This document shows, in pieces, positions 12,576 to 23,288 of a stretch of 64,000 nt of DNA (positions are counted from its first letter, which is position 1; every line of letters begins with the position of its first letter). The stretch is taken from contig NC_088323.1 of the NCBI RefSeq assembly GCF_910592395.1, forward strand, positions 8,556,001 to 8,620,000, read 5' to 3'. The translations under genes were made by a program, and so were the position numbers. Source of the stretch: Lineus longissimus. Its lineage: Eukaryota > Nemertea > Pilidiophora > Heteronemertea > Lineidae. The notes under the pieces are model-generated. The model saw nothing but the letters and a program-made list of their open reading frames with translations. It was not told where the DNA came from and did not search any database.

Positions 12576-13066
12576 ACAATCAAGATGTACAGACCGGGGG
12601 AGCTGGCTGTACGTACCCATAAGTCTTTGCGGTAGTCTCGCGCGTACCGGATATAACCTATCAAGCTTTTCTCCTTCAGAGAAATACTGCGTTGCGCTCA
12701 ACTGCCAATTATGCATTAGTCTGGTGGACACGAGGTTGGCCTTAAACTTGCTTGAAATCGAAAATTTGGACAACACACGTGTACTACAGCGCAAACGGCA
12801 GCATTCTGACATATAGAAACATGTGGTCTGATTCTATTTTTACTTGTCATTTAGTGATCACGCGTCCAACCTCGTATGCAGGGTAATGTGGCTTTCTCAT
12901 TGGTCGAACGTTAATTTTGTTCACAGCCTTATAAGGCACTTGAGCGCAACGCAGTATTTCTCTGAAGGAGAAAAGCTTGATGGGTTATATCCGGTACGCG
13001 CGAGACTACCGCAAAGACTTATGGGTACGTACAGCCAGCTCCCCCGGTCTGTACATCTTGATTGTA
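12576..13066. repeat. Near-perfect 126-bp inverted repeat with 238-bp spacer
   Basis: Left arm about 12576-12701 (starting acaatcaagatgtacaga) is repeated in reverse complement at about 12940-13066 (ending tctgtacatcttgattgt). By eye the arms differ at only one internal site (aacctatcaag versus cccatcaag on the other strand) and at the outermost bases. The high identity implies a recent origin. The single-strand product would form a long hairpin. No ORF spans it convincingly. Confidence 0.9.
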
Positions 13067-15200
13067 GTATTGTAGGCCTATTGTTACTCACAATCTATTT
13101 TTTTGTAATTGATACTGGTAGTATCAATGTGAAATATGCCACACGTTGGGAGCGTGCAAGGCCTAGTACAATACACCATCATCACAATCAAATATTTCAA
13201 TAATACACTGTCAACGAGAGTGAATGTTCAACCATCAATCACGTGCATTGTAGTGTAGCCTACATCCCCCATGACGGCTTGCGCCCCGCTGACACGACGA
13301 GCACATGGCTGAGCCAATCCATCGCCTGTAGTACACTACTTTACAAAAATCGACACCTACTGAAACTTTCACTAATTATTCTCGGAAATGTACTTTATCG
13401 TTACATCAATAAATGCACATTCGAATTTCAAAACTACCACTTATTTTTGCCGTGAAACTGACCTGAGTTATCGAAACACCGTCACTACGAAAAGAGGAAG
13501 AAGCAGGTCCGCATTTATCGAAATATTGCTAAATATAATTGTCAAAATGTCGACCAAATTACCAATTAAATCACAATAAACTTATCAAATGTTCACTCAT
13601 GTCTTTGGGTGAAAAAATACTGATTTTTCAATCATTCTCAATTTTACAAATCACCAATCACAAAAAGAAATAATGATGCAATTACCCAAAATAGATGAGA
13701 TTTGACCACTGGTATAATTCCGCCATCTTGGATATCGGCATCGTCACCACCACTTCAAATTCTAAAGTCTTATTCAGGCCTAATATGTGTCTTCTGCTGT
13801 GGTAAAATGGCTTGTTTTATCAATAAATAACAAAATATGATCTTTGTAAATAAAATCGAAGATCTTCTGGTGTGTTTTTATGTGAATTTATTACGAACTA
13901 TCAATGCAGCGCAGGGCAGCCATCGTGTTCTCATGCGTAGTGGCGATGCGATAGCCATCCACGGCACTGCTTTTCAAGATGGTGGCAATTGCCCAGTGCT
14001 AGAGGCGTTGTAAGGAAAATTGAGAACAGGCCCCTAATGAATGAACTCTCAACGATATCGATATATTTTCGTAATTCCAGCACAACTGTTCAACAATGAA
14101 CGTCCACCGACAATCCCACTTAACGAATATTAATATCAATTCATATCATGTATCTTAAAACGCTTTTATTTCATTTTAAAAAGAGTTATCGAGTGAACAA
14201 TGACCTCCTACCATACCCTCGAAATAAACAGCCAAAATGACCACAAAAACACCTTTTTAGAAAAAAAAGCGATTTTTACGAAATAAATGTCATCAGAGAC
14301 GAAACTAGACACTAATTTAGCTAGGTATGCACAGTAATAGTACCTGAAGTGATCGATTTCAAGGAGAAAATACACTGAAAACAACTTTTCAGGAACAGAA
14401 ATAAGATCACATTGTGAATAATACAGATTCACTATGACTTTGAGATACAACTCAGCAGCAAGAATGCCCTATGGCAATAATCTAAAGGTAGACCTTAGCC
14501 ACAACTATGATAACCGTGAGAGGTTACGAAATTAACGGTATTGCTAAAATACCCGATACACAAAGAGCACAGCAGTAGGAAACAACACGAGGCCGAACGG
14601 TGCTGCCCTCTGCACTAAGCTGCTGACACTAGAATAGCTGCACGCCTGGTGGGCACCTAGGAGGCCGAGCCTCAACAAACAACTCATACATGAAAAGTAA
14701 GAAATGGCTATCGCTACAAACGGTTTCTACAAGTGCTACAAACATTAATAAAATATTTACCTCATGGCTGACCTCAATAACTACGAGAAAATACGAAAAT
14801 AAGCGTTTAAACGGAAGAAGATCACTTCTTCAAGTCTTAAGCACGAAAGTCTTGGCGGATGCGCCGAAACAAAGCACAACACCAAAACCACGTGTCGTGG
14901 CTACAAAACACACGATAACGAAAGAAACTTGGATGTAGATATAAAGATAGCAACGAGGCCAATTAAATATCAATCGAAAACGACCTAACTAGTCAGTAAT
15001 CGCTGAAGATAGTTACATGTACTGGCTTGCTCGTCGTCTTTCTGAAAAGTTTCAAATTTTTTTATAAGTATGAGCATCTTCTGTTTGACCATTATGCTGC
15101 TTTTACTATAGTACTTTTACCGCTGTTTCAATATATTCTTCAGCAGATCATTACGAGAAAAGCATAAACTCAACCCCGCGCATGCGCAGACGTGACCCGA
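13067..15200. other. Long non-coding interval
   Basis: About 2.1 kb without a recognisable gene. Frames here are broken by stops, and the few 60-80 codon ORFs (for example 14690-14938) show no domain and no splice framework I can defend. Confidence 0.5.
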
Positions 15201-15279
15201 TCTGACCTAATTGGCAGACCAGCCGGTCAATAGAAAATACATTGAGCACGTAGGTATTGCCATCTCACGGCTTCCAGGG

Positions 15280-16105
15280 GAACTGGGGGCAAGTTGCCGA
15301 TAGCAGACATGAAGGATATAATATATATCTATCCCCTGGTCAAATTTCAAGTAATTTGAAGAAAATTTTAAGTTGAACACATCGACGGTGAAATTTGCCC
15401 GATTTTCCAAGCCTAAATGCATTAGAATTGCTTTGAAAAATGGCAAAATTAGAGAATGTAGTGACTTTGAAGGCTTGTAACTTCGCGCGCGTTGCATGGA
15501 TTTTAGTTGCCGATAGCAAGTGCAGATGGCGATACCGTATAGAGCACCTCCACCAAGTTTTAGCGTATTTGAAGAAACTTCACCGTTGAACATTGGGGTC
15601 CTCAAAATCGACTATTTTCAGAATGTTGTAATTTCGTCAGAGTCCAAATCAAGAAAAACCCATTGATTCTTCTTCCTTAAAATGCAACAGGAGCACACTT
15701 TACATTACCTTGAGGATGTTTCGGTTGTGTATGGGTGTGGTGTGGACCTGGCCTGATTACTCCAATGTGTGGTCCTGTTAGCAGGGTGTGGGCCGGGTGT
15801 GGCCTGGCCGGGGGGGGGGGGGGGGGGGCGGGGTCGTTATTCCTTGGAAGACCATTTTCAGAATGTTGTAATTTCGTGAAGATGATTCGGTGGTGCATGG
15901 ATGTGGTGTGACCCTGGCCTGATTACTCCAATGTGTGGTCCTGTTAGCAGGGTGTGGGGTGTGGCCTGGCCGGGGGGGGGGGGGTCGTTACTCCTTGGAG
16001 GTCAATTTTCAGAATGTTGTAATTTCGTCAGAGTCCAAATCTGGCAAAAACCCACTGAATCTTCTTCACAAATGCAACAGGAGCACACTTTACATTACTT
16101 GACAA
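15280..16105. repeat. Diverged tandem repeat block with long poly-G runs
   Basis: The word gttgccgatagca occurs at about 15294 and 15510, each followed by related sequence including tttgaagaaa and ttgaaca. The word ttttcagaatgttgtaattt occurs at about 15615, 15853 and 16007. A second shared module (gattactccaatgtgtggtc plus gtgtggcctggcc) occurs at about 15753 and 15920, each ending in a G-run (15810-15828 and about 15972-15984). The block is thus a composite of about 155-240-bp units. Short ORFs here are artefacts of the repeat. Confidence 0.8.
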
Positions 16106-16845
16106 TAATCGGGATTAACGCCGCGAGTGCGTGACAATTCCAAACTTGTTGTTGCGGGATCCATGGTAGCGATTGCGGGCCTCTGATTGGCTGGCGATGT
16201 GAACGGTGCTGCCACCTTACGGATAGCGGACTTGCTCCATTTCTCCTAATGTATAGTTTTTGTGCTTATACTACGGACCAATCCGGCGGCTGGTTGGATT
16301 AAACTGCCGATAATCAACCGATTCTGGATGGCACAATCCAACGTGGTTTGTATCAACTCCTTCACTTCAAATTCCCATGTTTCGAAATATATTTCATTCG
16401 AAGACAGAGATTTTCTACCACTAAATACTTTTAGGCGCATACTCCACTGCCTTTCCTGTGAACTCATACTTATATCCTTTGTATCCGTCGTTGTATCCAT
16501 GGCTACAGTTGAGACTGAAAGCAAATCGAAAATTATGATTGAAAAATAATTTGAATGTAAATTAACAATCGATGCAGCAAAAGCGCATGGGAATACAACG
16601 AAACTTGCCTACCACTAACTTAGAAAACACCCTCTGAACACTAGCAATAATTCATATGCCCATTGCATGCATTGAGCATCAGTGTAACGTAATTAACTAC
16701 ACAGACATAAAGTTATAATCATATACTCACCAAAGCAAAGCAACCACAATGCACCAAAAACATGCACACCTATACACAGACATTCATGTTTCGACATGCA
16801 TGTGCAACAATATCCTATGACAAAAAGTCAGATGAAGGCCTACAG
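16106..16845. other. Non-coding interval
   Basis: Overlapping ORFs of 92-95 codons on opposite strands at 16246-16549 have no recognisable domain and appear to be chance. Nothing else is seen. Confidence 0.45.
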
Positions 16846-16847
16846 TC

Positions 16848-17545
16848 AAGGAGGATACCGCGGTGACGTCATATCACGTGATCACGACCCATATTACTGA
16901 TCGCTATGGCCAATCAGAATCAGTCTACTGACAGCACCAGCGCTGAACATATCTCCACGTCTCACTGTCTGGTGCGCTCCTGTACACAAAAACACCAATA
17001 GACATGAAATATTGCAATACCTAGTATGGATTCTTCCGGTGTAAAATAAAATTTACAGAGCAGATTAACTTCCACAAATAAAAAAGACGTTTGGCATTCT
17101 AGTGTCCGAAAATGCATGATCTTACATGGGCGCTAACTCGACAAATAGAGGGGATCTATGGGGATCTATGCGAGTTTTAGGTCCTACAGGTCTCAAACTT
17201 GTAAAATCTGTAAACATGCCTCCAAATCCCATTATGATAATGAAGAGATTGCCCCATATCTGGGAGACTGTTTTGAAACCATCGCTAATTTTGGAAGATC
17301 GGTGCCCGGCTGTTTGGTTCTAAAAACCCTATTTTCCCCCATCAAAACAGCACTTTTCATTATTCAAATAATAACTTATTGTCTGAAGACTTATTTCATA
17401 GCAGAAAAGTACTAATAACTCTGATTTGATGCGAAAAATCTAACTTTTTTTTATGACTTGATTTTCCCTTGGCCGTGGATCGAGTTTGTTTACAATATGC
17501 AGCGCCATCTTGGAAAAGCCGTGACGTCACCGCGGTATCCTCCTT
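16848..17545. mobile_element. 0.7-kb TIR element (non-autonomous)
   Basis: The left end aaggaggataccgcggtgac is matched in reverse complement by gtcaccgcggtatcctcctt at the right end (TIR 24 bp, perfect by eye). The 8-bp word ggcctaca lies just outside both ends (about 16838-16845 and 17546-17553), though three extra bases separate it from the left TIR. An 8-bp duplication would suggest a hAT-type element, but that is tentative. There is no transposase ORF, so it is a MITE. Confidence 0.75.
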
Positions 17546-17553
17546 GGCCTACA

Positions 17554-18052
17554 CTATAGCATACAAGCCAAAGACAAGCTACTAACATCAATAAAAGGAT
17601 GTCTGTATGTTATACAACAATGCACTATACCACAGGAACGTACTGTAAATTTCACTTACCAAGCCCAACACATAATGTTGCCAGCTCCACAAAAAGCACT
17701 TATCTACACAAAATATGACCATAAGCCTAGGTTTAGTTGAAATCAAAATCACTCACCTGCAATCATGTACTACAAAAGCTGGGGAAAAAACACTATACCT
17801 TGAGCGCCATTTGCCCCACGTTGGGCGCCATTTGTAACCAACTGAAAATCGGGCGGGTCCAATGGAAATTCCCCTGGACGGCTAGCCAAATATTCCAAAT
17901 TCCCATTCGCAGCAGATATAGATAATTTATTAAAAGAGATTCATTCAGTCCGTTTATTTTAACCACATTCCAACCCTACATACAGTACAGTACTCATGTA
18001 CACATATGCACATACACACTACATGCATATAGCCTAGGCCTGCATCATCATG
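17554..18052. other. Non-coding interval
   Basis: No gene or structured repeat recognised, apart from short duplicated words (gcgccatttg at about 17803 and 17826). Confidence 0.45.
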
Positions 18053-18054
18053 TA

Positions 18055-18958
18055 CACCCTTGTCGGAAAGTTTATGGACACCAGTTTTTGCACATTTTCT
18101 CAAAAACGGCTAATCCTATTGAACCCAAATTTTCACCAATGGTGGAGAATCTTCTTGGCTATCGAATGACGTGATAGTTGATATCAGGACCAATTGCATA
18201 ACAAAGTTATTACATAATTTTGAGAGGGATCTTTTTTTTACTTTTTTGTTAATCAATTTTTCAAAACCAAATTAACCTACAGTATATATTGCACATAGCT
18301 AAGACTTTCTGTGAAAAAAATTTGGATAAATCTCATTTCGGTTTTGAGATATATCGAAATATCAAAATTTTGATATTTTGATATTTTGATATTTTTGGGT
18401 TTTTTGCAACTGTATCATTGAGAAGTCATACCCAAATAATGATTGGCACCAATTTAGCACAGCTAGCAACTAATATTGCTGAGAAAAGGTGGATACTTGG
18501 TAGTATGAAAATTTTCATATTATAATTTCAAGATGTTCCTTTAGTTGAAAATCAGAAAAAAATCACCATTCATTCAGGGGACATGGGTACTACTAGGATA
18601 TATCGAAAAATCAGAAAAATCTCAAAATTTTCAGAATCTCAAAATTTTGATATTTTGATATATCATGAAAAGTAAATGATATTTTCAAATACTTTCTTCA
18701 CAGAAAGTCTTAGCATTGTTATCTGTATGATGCAAGATTTATACTTCGATTTAAAAAAAATCAACCAAAAAGTGAAAAATAGATGCCTCTCAAAATTATG
18801 TAATAACTTTGTTATGCAATTGGTCCTGATATCAACTATCACGTCATTCGATAGCCAGGAAGATTCTCCACCATTGGTGAATATTTGGGTTCAATAGGAT
18901 TAGCCGTTTTTGAGAAAATGTGCAAAAACTGGTGTCCATAAACTTTCCGACAAGGGTG
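18055..18958. mobile_element. 904-bp Tc1/mariner-type MITE, nearly a full palindrome
   Basis: The left end cacccttgtcggaaagttta is matched by taaactttccgacaagggtg at the right end, and the inverted similarity continues inward for about 170-190 bp on each side (to the tctcaaaattatgtaataac word near 18780), then weakly toward the centre. TA flanks both ends (18053-18054 and 18959-18960). The interior carries many atattttga words. There is no transposase. Long inverted repeats plus TA target sites fit a non-autonomous Tc1/mariner relative. Confidence 0.88.
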
Positions 18959-18960
18959 TA

Positions 18961-19270
18961 CATGGAAACCATGAAACCGAGCCCACATGTGACTCACTAA
19001 AAAACAGAATAAATTGAATTAACCTGATACAATAACCTTTATAATGGTGGTGTATGGGTGTCGCAGATCCAGGGGAAAGATTGCAGCCCGGTGGTCTGGG
19101 TTGGCCGGTTAATAAATTGGGAAAAATTAGAATTTTGTGGAGATGAAATTTGGGTGTGTAGTTTTAGAATTTCCAAGATGGCCAACACCACCTGTGGGAA
19201 ACCATGTAACTAATTTTAGATATAACTATACAGGTTGTAACAAAAATATTGACCTGGCTACAGTCGTGGG
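18961..19270. other. Non-coding interval
   Basis: No gene recognised. A poly-G run (about 12 G) lies at about 19269, at the edge of the next element fragment. Confidence 0.45.
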
Positions 19271-19280
19271 GGGGGGGGGG

Positions 19281-20330
19281 CAACAACATTTCTGTAGTAA
19301 ATGATTTGGGTCGAAATCTTATTTCAAAATTATCGGTTAAATGGGGAACAGAAAAACTTCTTGAAGTTGACAACTACTACTTGTACGCCTCTGATAAAGA
19401 TTTGTGGTTGACAAATGAGGAGAGGGAAAACAGAGTATTTCAGGGAATCCAAAGTAGTAACCTCAGATAATTAAGATCTGGTGTGGCTTTCACTGATATT
19501 ACCGGCGAAACAAATAACGAGAAGATTCTAAAATCGTATTCGACAAGAAGTACACAATCCCAATTGACTTTGAATTGCTGTTAACCCACACATCGTTTTA
19601 CAAATTTCTCATTCAGGGAACGTTATATTTGACATGATCGACCTTGGCACCAAATAAGGATGTCGTTTTTACTACCTCAACTGCGAATATGAATTATGAA
19701 ATAAAAAATATATGTGTTACAGACAAGTCAGTTGCGAGACAATTGCTCAATAATTACAATTCTGGGTTTTCGGTATTTTACAATTGGATTGATCATTTGA
19801 AGACTCTGAGCGTCGATGCAGATACAACTTTGATTAATGAAAACATCAATTATCCAAAAAGATCCATCAAAGGAATGTTGTTACTATTTGTAACCGCTCA
19901 TAACGATGGCGCCAGAGAAAGCGAAACATTCGAGTCAGGAATTTCAAATTTGAAAGTTACACTCGAAGGAATTGCTAATAAACTCTACCCCGAAGGAATG
20001 AGGTCACTAGATCAGTGGGAGGAAGTGAAAAAACATTTCATGTCCGAAGACCTTAAGTAATTTAACTCTTGAAAAGGATTATGGCGATGAGAATCATTTC
20101 AGGTTGTGGATGGACTTGCGAGCCACAGAAGATAATAATTTATATTGCAGCGGGAGAGCGTTAAAATACACAAAAGATGGAGTCCAGTTGGCTATCACAA
20201 AAGATGGGACAAAAGGTCCGTACAAAATTAGATATCTTTATTGTTTCAGACGCACAGTTAAATATTCAATATTCTCAAATTGTAAGCGTCATGCACTAAT
20301 TTCATTGTATTAGGCGCGGAGCGTGCATTG
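19281..20330 (+). pseudogene. Capsid-like protein remnant of a virus-like element
   Basis: Successive plus-strand pieces (19249-19470, 19644-20060, about 20090-20310) carry blocks that I recognise from an abundant invertebrate family: DLGRNLISKL and FQGIQSSNLR in the first, MNYEIKNICV, YPKRSIKGMLLLFV and LYPEGMRSLDQWEE in the second, WMDLRATEDNNLY and, in a shifted frame, DAQLNIQYSQ in the third. In other genomes these blocks form one protein of roughly 450-500 residues, often beside a packaging-ATPase-like gene, so a major-capsid role is plausible. That role is inference. Several stops and frame changes (for example near 19470-19640, 20060-20090 and 20230) make the copy non-functional. Confidence 0.55.
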
Positions 20331-20389
20331 ATTTCCTAATTTTTTGGGGTTTATAAATGGAGATAATATACTAGAAAGATAGTCTAAAT

Positions 20390-20593
20390 ATGCTTTACAG
20401 AAATTTTGTTTTTTCGGGAATTACGATTGGTTACAGCGTTGTGATGAGGAGGTTTTTAAAAATGAAAATTGGCGATCCAAGCCAGGCCGATATCAATGAA
20501 TTTCTAAAACTTGGGTTGGTGGTTACGATTGGTAATTTATCTGCAGATTACTTATACGGCACTGGTCTCATCCCACGGAATCCCATGAAGTAA
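20390..20593 (+). CDS. Small putative membrane protein of the same element
   Basis: 67-codon ORF after the capsid-like remnant, same strand. It contains a hydrophobic N-terminal part (FVFSGITIGYSV) and a second apolar stretch (LGLVVTIGNLSADYLYG). I recognise such short two-segment proteins next to the capsid-like gene in related invertebrate elements, but no function is known to me. It has no internal stop, unlike its neighbours. The duplicated gataaatccctttgataaat just downstream (about 20594-20620) is a short direct repeat. Confidence 0.4.
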   Translation: MLYRNFVFSGITIGYSVVMRRFLKMKIGDPSQADINEFLKLGLVVTIGNLSADYLYGTGLIPRNPMK

Positions 20594-20849
20594 ATCCCTT
20601 TGATAAATCCCTTTGATAAATGAAAATAATCCAAAGACCCTCATTTTTTTATTTACAAACCTTTTAATGCTATTATTTCTGGTTGTACAAATTGTGGAAA
20701 AATTCACTTTACCTATTTGTTGGGGTTTACTATAAAGGGTATTTCGAAAACATCGTTCTGTTTTGTCCAACTTTGAACAAAATCAAACATGCAGTCGAGA
20801 ATGGATTTTCATAGATCGAAACCTCATTGTTATTGATCCCAATCAATGA

Positions 20850-21240
20850 AAAGTGACCTGAATAAAACATTGCTTGCTTCCATGGAAGTTTACAAAGGTT
20901 CAAACACAACTTTAATCATTGACAATTGTACTAATTTGCAGGACAGTAAAAGGAAGGCTAGCGAACTCTGCAACTTGGCGTTTTCGGGAAGACATTTTTT
21001 TACGGAATTACTACTTGAGTTATAGTTCAAAAATACAACTCTTTTGTGAAAGACTTCCGGGAGAATATTCGTATGTTAGTACTATTTTCTAACAAAGATC
21101 AAGAGTCAATGAAAATGGCGTTACAGGAAAACGACATAATTCCCAAAAATGAAAGGGATGCAATTTTAGATCTCTTAAGAAAAAATAAGTCATCAGTATT
21201 TTAGGATTACCTTTTTATTGAGAGGCACTGTATATTAAAC
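20850..21240 (+). pseudogene. Packaging-ATPase-like remnant (A32/FtsK-HerA type)
   Basis: The translation contains TTLIIDNCTNLQD (about 20905-20945), a Walker-B-like hydrophobic strand ending in an acidic residue, then KRKASELCNLAFSGRH, and after a stop and frame change FVKDFRENIRMLV and a charged C-terminal part. The order Walker B, FSxRH, FREN matches the A32-like DNA-packaging ATPases that accompany capsid genes in Polinton-, adinto- and NCLDV-like elements. The Walker A part is not visible, so only the C-terminal half remains. Stops at about 21021 and 21204 show decay. Confidence 0.5.
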
Positions 21241-23047
21241 AGCTGACCCGTGATAGAGATAATATATTTTGCATTCATTTAGTAAGATCAAATAAGAATC
21301 TTAGAGAAATATGCAACGGTAGGCGCATGCAAATGTTAAGAGTGAATAAAATTGAATAAAATATCCAAGTGTTCCACAAATCTTATATGGATGTTGGCCC
21401 AGGATCGGAGAGCAGCGATAACTGATTACTGTCGCAGTTGCCTGCGATGACCACCATTAACGAGCAATTTATGCCGAATGCAATCATGATCTCATATTGC
21501 AAAGACCAAAAACAATCGATGTCAAAATAAGCATACTCCAATCATGCATTGTTTTCTTTGAATCAATCTTACCATATACAATTATTGACGCCAGTTGTGT
21601 TGTTATCGATTAAACGTTGTCTTGTTAGAACTACAGTAATCGTGCCATCGCGATCTACTGGATGTGTGTGTCACAGCAGAACTATCAGGGACGCCAGATC
21701 AGAGAGGTGACTAAACATGCTGGTTTTGTAATTTACCTTTATCCTGATCAGCACAACTTGTAGCGGATCGAGCTGATGTTGTGGGGGAAAACGATTGTTT
21801 CCGATATCAAGTTGGCCTTTTACCCGCCAATAGAGCGACATCAAGGCAGCGCCGGCATAGGAGGCTTTGATCAGGAAAGAGGCTTACTGCTTCGTAATTC
21901 GATCTGAGGGAATTGTTGCTAACATTCCGTCAAAAGCCGCGCTGGTTTTCAATTCTAAAATACGTACTTTTTATAATCAACATTTTCTTCCGATTTTCCA
22001 TCTTGCTCTTGTCCGCTCACCGGTTTCCCCAGTAGACGATGACGTTATCAATTACTATAAAGTTGATTTACTTTTGGCAAAATGTTGTCCAATCGAAGCG
22101 CAATCTGCCTAATTATATTTTCGCATGGTAAGTGGATGGCGTACTTCTTCCCTTTCATACTTGTTGTGAATAACACATGGTTCCATAAAAACCAGAACTT
22201 ACTTCGTCGCCGTTGTTTGGGCTGGCATTTGGCTGACGAATGTTTGTAGGTTAACCACTGCCTGCGGATCAGCGTATACAATTTTTCACACAAATACATT
22301 TGAGATTATGTAAATGCTGCATTTCATCACATCCAAGGAGGCTCTTGGTTGAGTTGCCAGAACCCTCAGTTCCGCACAAAGAAAGAGGCTAGTGGATTTT
22401 TCTTTTGAAACTATATGATTAGTGATACACGTGCAAACGTATTTTGAATATCTCTTGACTATTAAATCCTCAGTAATCCGTTACCGAAATACAACATGTT
22501 TACTTGTCTTTATATCTTTCATGAAATGACGCGATTGGGTTCGCCAATTATGATATAATCGCTGAAGGTCACCCCTGGTCGCCGAAATGCAATATTGGTT
22601 TAATGGAAGGATCTGTGACTCACATCTCCATTTCAAGCTGATAATCCGTGAGCATAAATCAAGCAAGTTAACATGACGGACTATCTGTACCTTGATCGGA
22701 TGAATTGGACGGTACCAACAAAACGTTTGTTGAAGAAAAGCGTGGTTTGATGCTATTTGTCAGTCATTTGTCGGTGTAGTGTTTCAGACATACATGCATT
22801 GTTTTTCTTTGTTTCTCGCTATTGAGGAGTCATTAAGCTCTCCTGATGGCAGACAAGGAAATATGTTGACATACCTTTCTCCAGAAAAACAATTATAGTG
22901 AATACAAAATCGTCATGGCAATTTTAGAAGTTTCTAAATTTTAAATAGAATTATAAAAGGAGCTACATGAATGTTTTTTATGTATAATTTAAAAAGTTAA
23001 GTTAAAGTACTTTAGAATATATCTGTGAAATCAACTGAAAATCTATG
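21241..23047. other. Non-coding interval
   Basis: About 1.8 kb with only short ORFs (for example 81 codons at 21867-22112) that show no domain. Nothing else recognised. Confidence 0.45.
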
Positions 23048-23288
23048 TGTAATCCGTTAGTATTACACATGTACTATATTTTGCCTCGAATTACATTATG
23101 TTAATTCGGGTACGCAATTGTCGGGAGTGCCATTCTGACCGGTCAAAGGGAAATACGTGTTCCCATATGTGTAAATAGTAATACCTGACTCGAAGAAACA
23201 TTTTTTGTCCATAATTGTAAGTCTCCGATTGCCTATATTCATACGATACTCATGAAGAACTCGGAGTTGCCGCCTGCTAGGGGTAACA
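23048..23288 (+). repeat. LTR-like block, copy 1
   Basis: It begins tgtaatccgttagta and ends ctaggggtaaca (TG...CA), and matches 47444-47752 in the same orientation over most of its length: shared blocks gcctcgaattac, gtgccattctgaccggtcaaa, cccatatgtgtaaat and tccgattgcctatatt. Copy 1 lacks about 60 bp present in copy 2. It could be the 5' LTR of Gypsy element A or a solo LTR. No tRNA primer site is evident after it, and flanking 5-bp duplications do not match. Confidence 0.7.

Noticed and set aside
12498-13203. ORFs of 88-119 codons on both strands
   Set aside because: Their shared peptide arises because they read the two arms of the same inverted repeat.
15207-16134. ORFs of 73-132 codons on both strands
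   Set aside because: They lie in the tandem G-rich repeat block; proline/glycine runs come from the poly-G tracts.
21867-22112. 81-codon ORF as a possible further gene of the virus-like element
   Set aside because: No recognisable motif and no similarity to the proteins I associate with that element.
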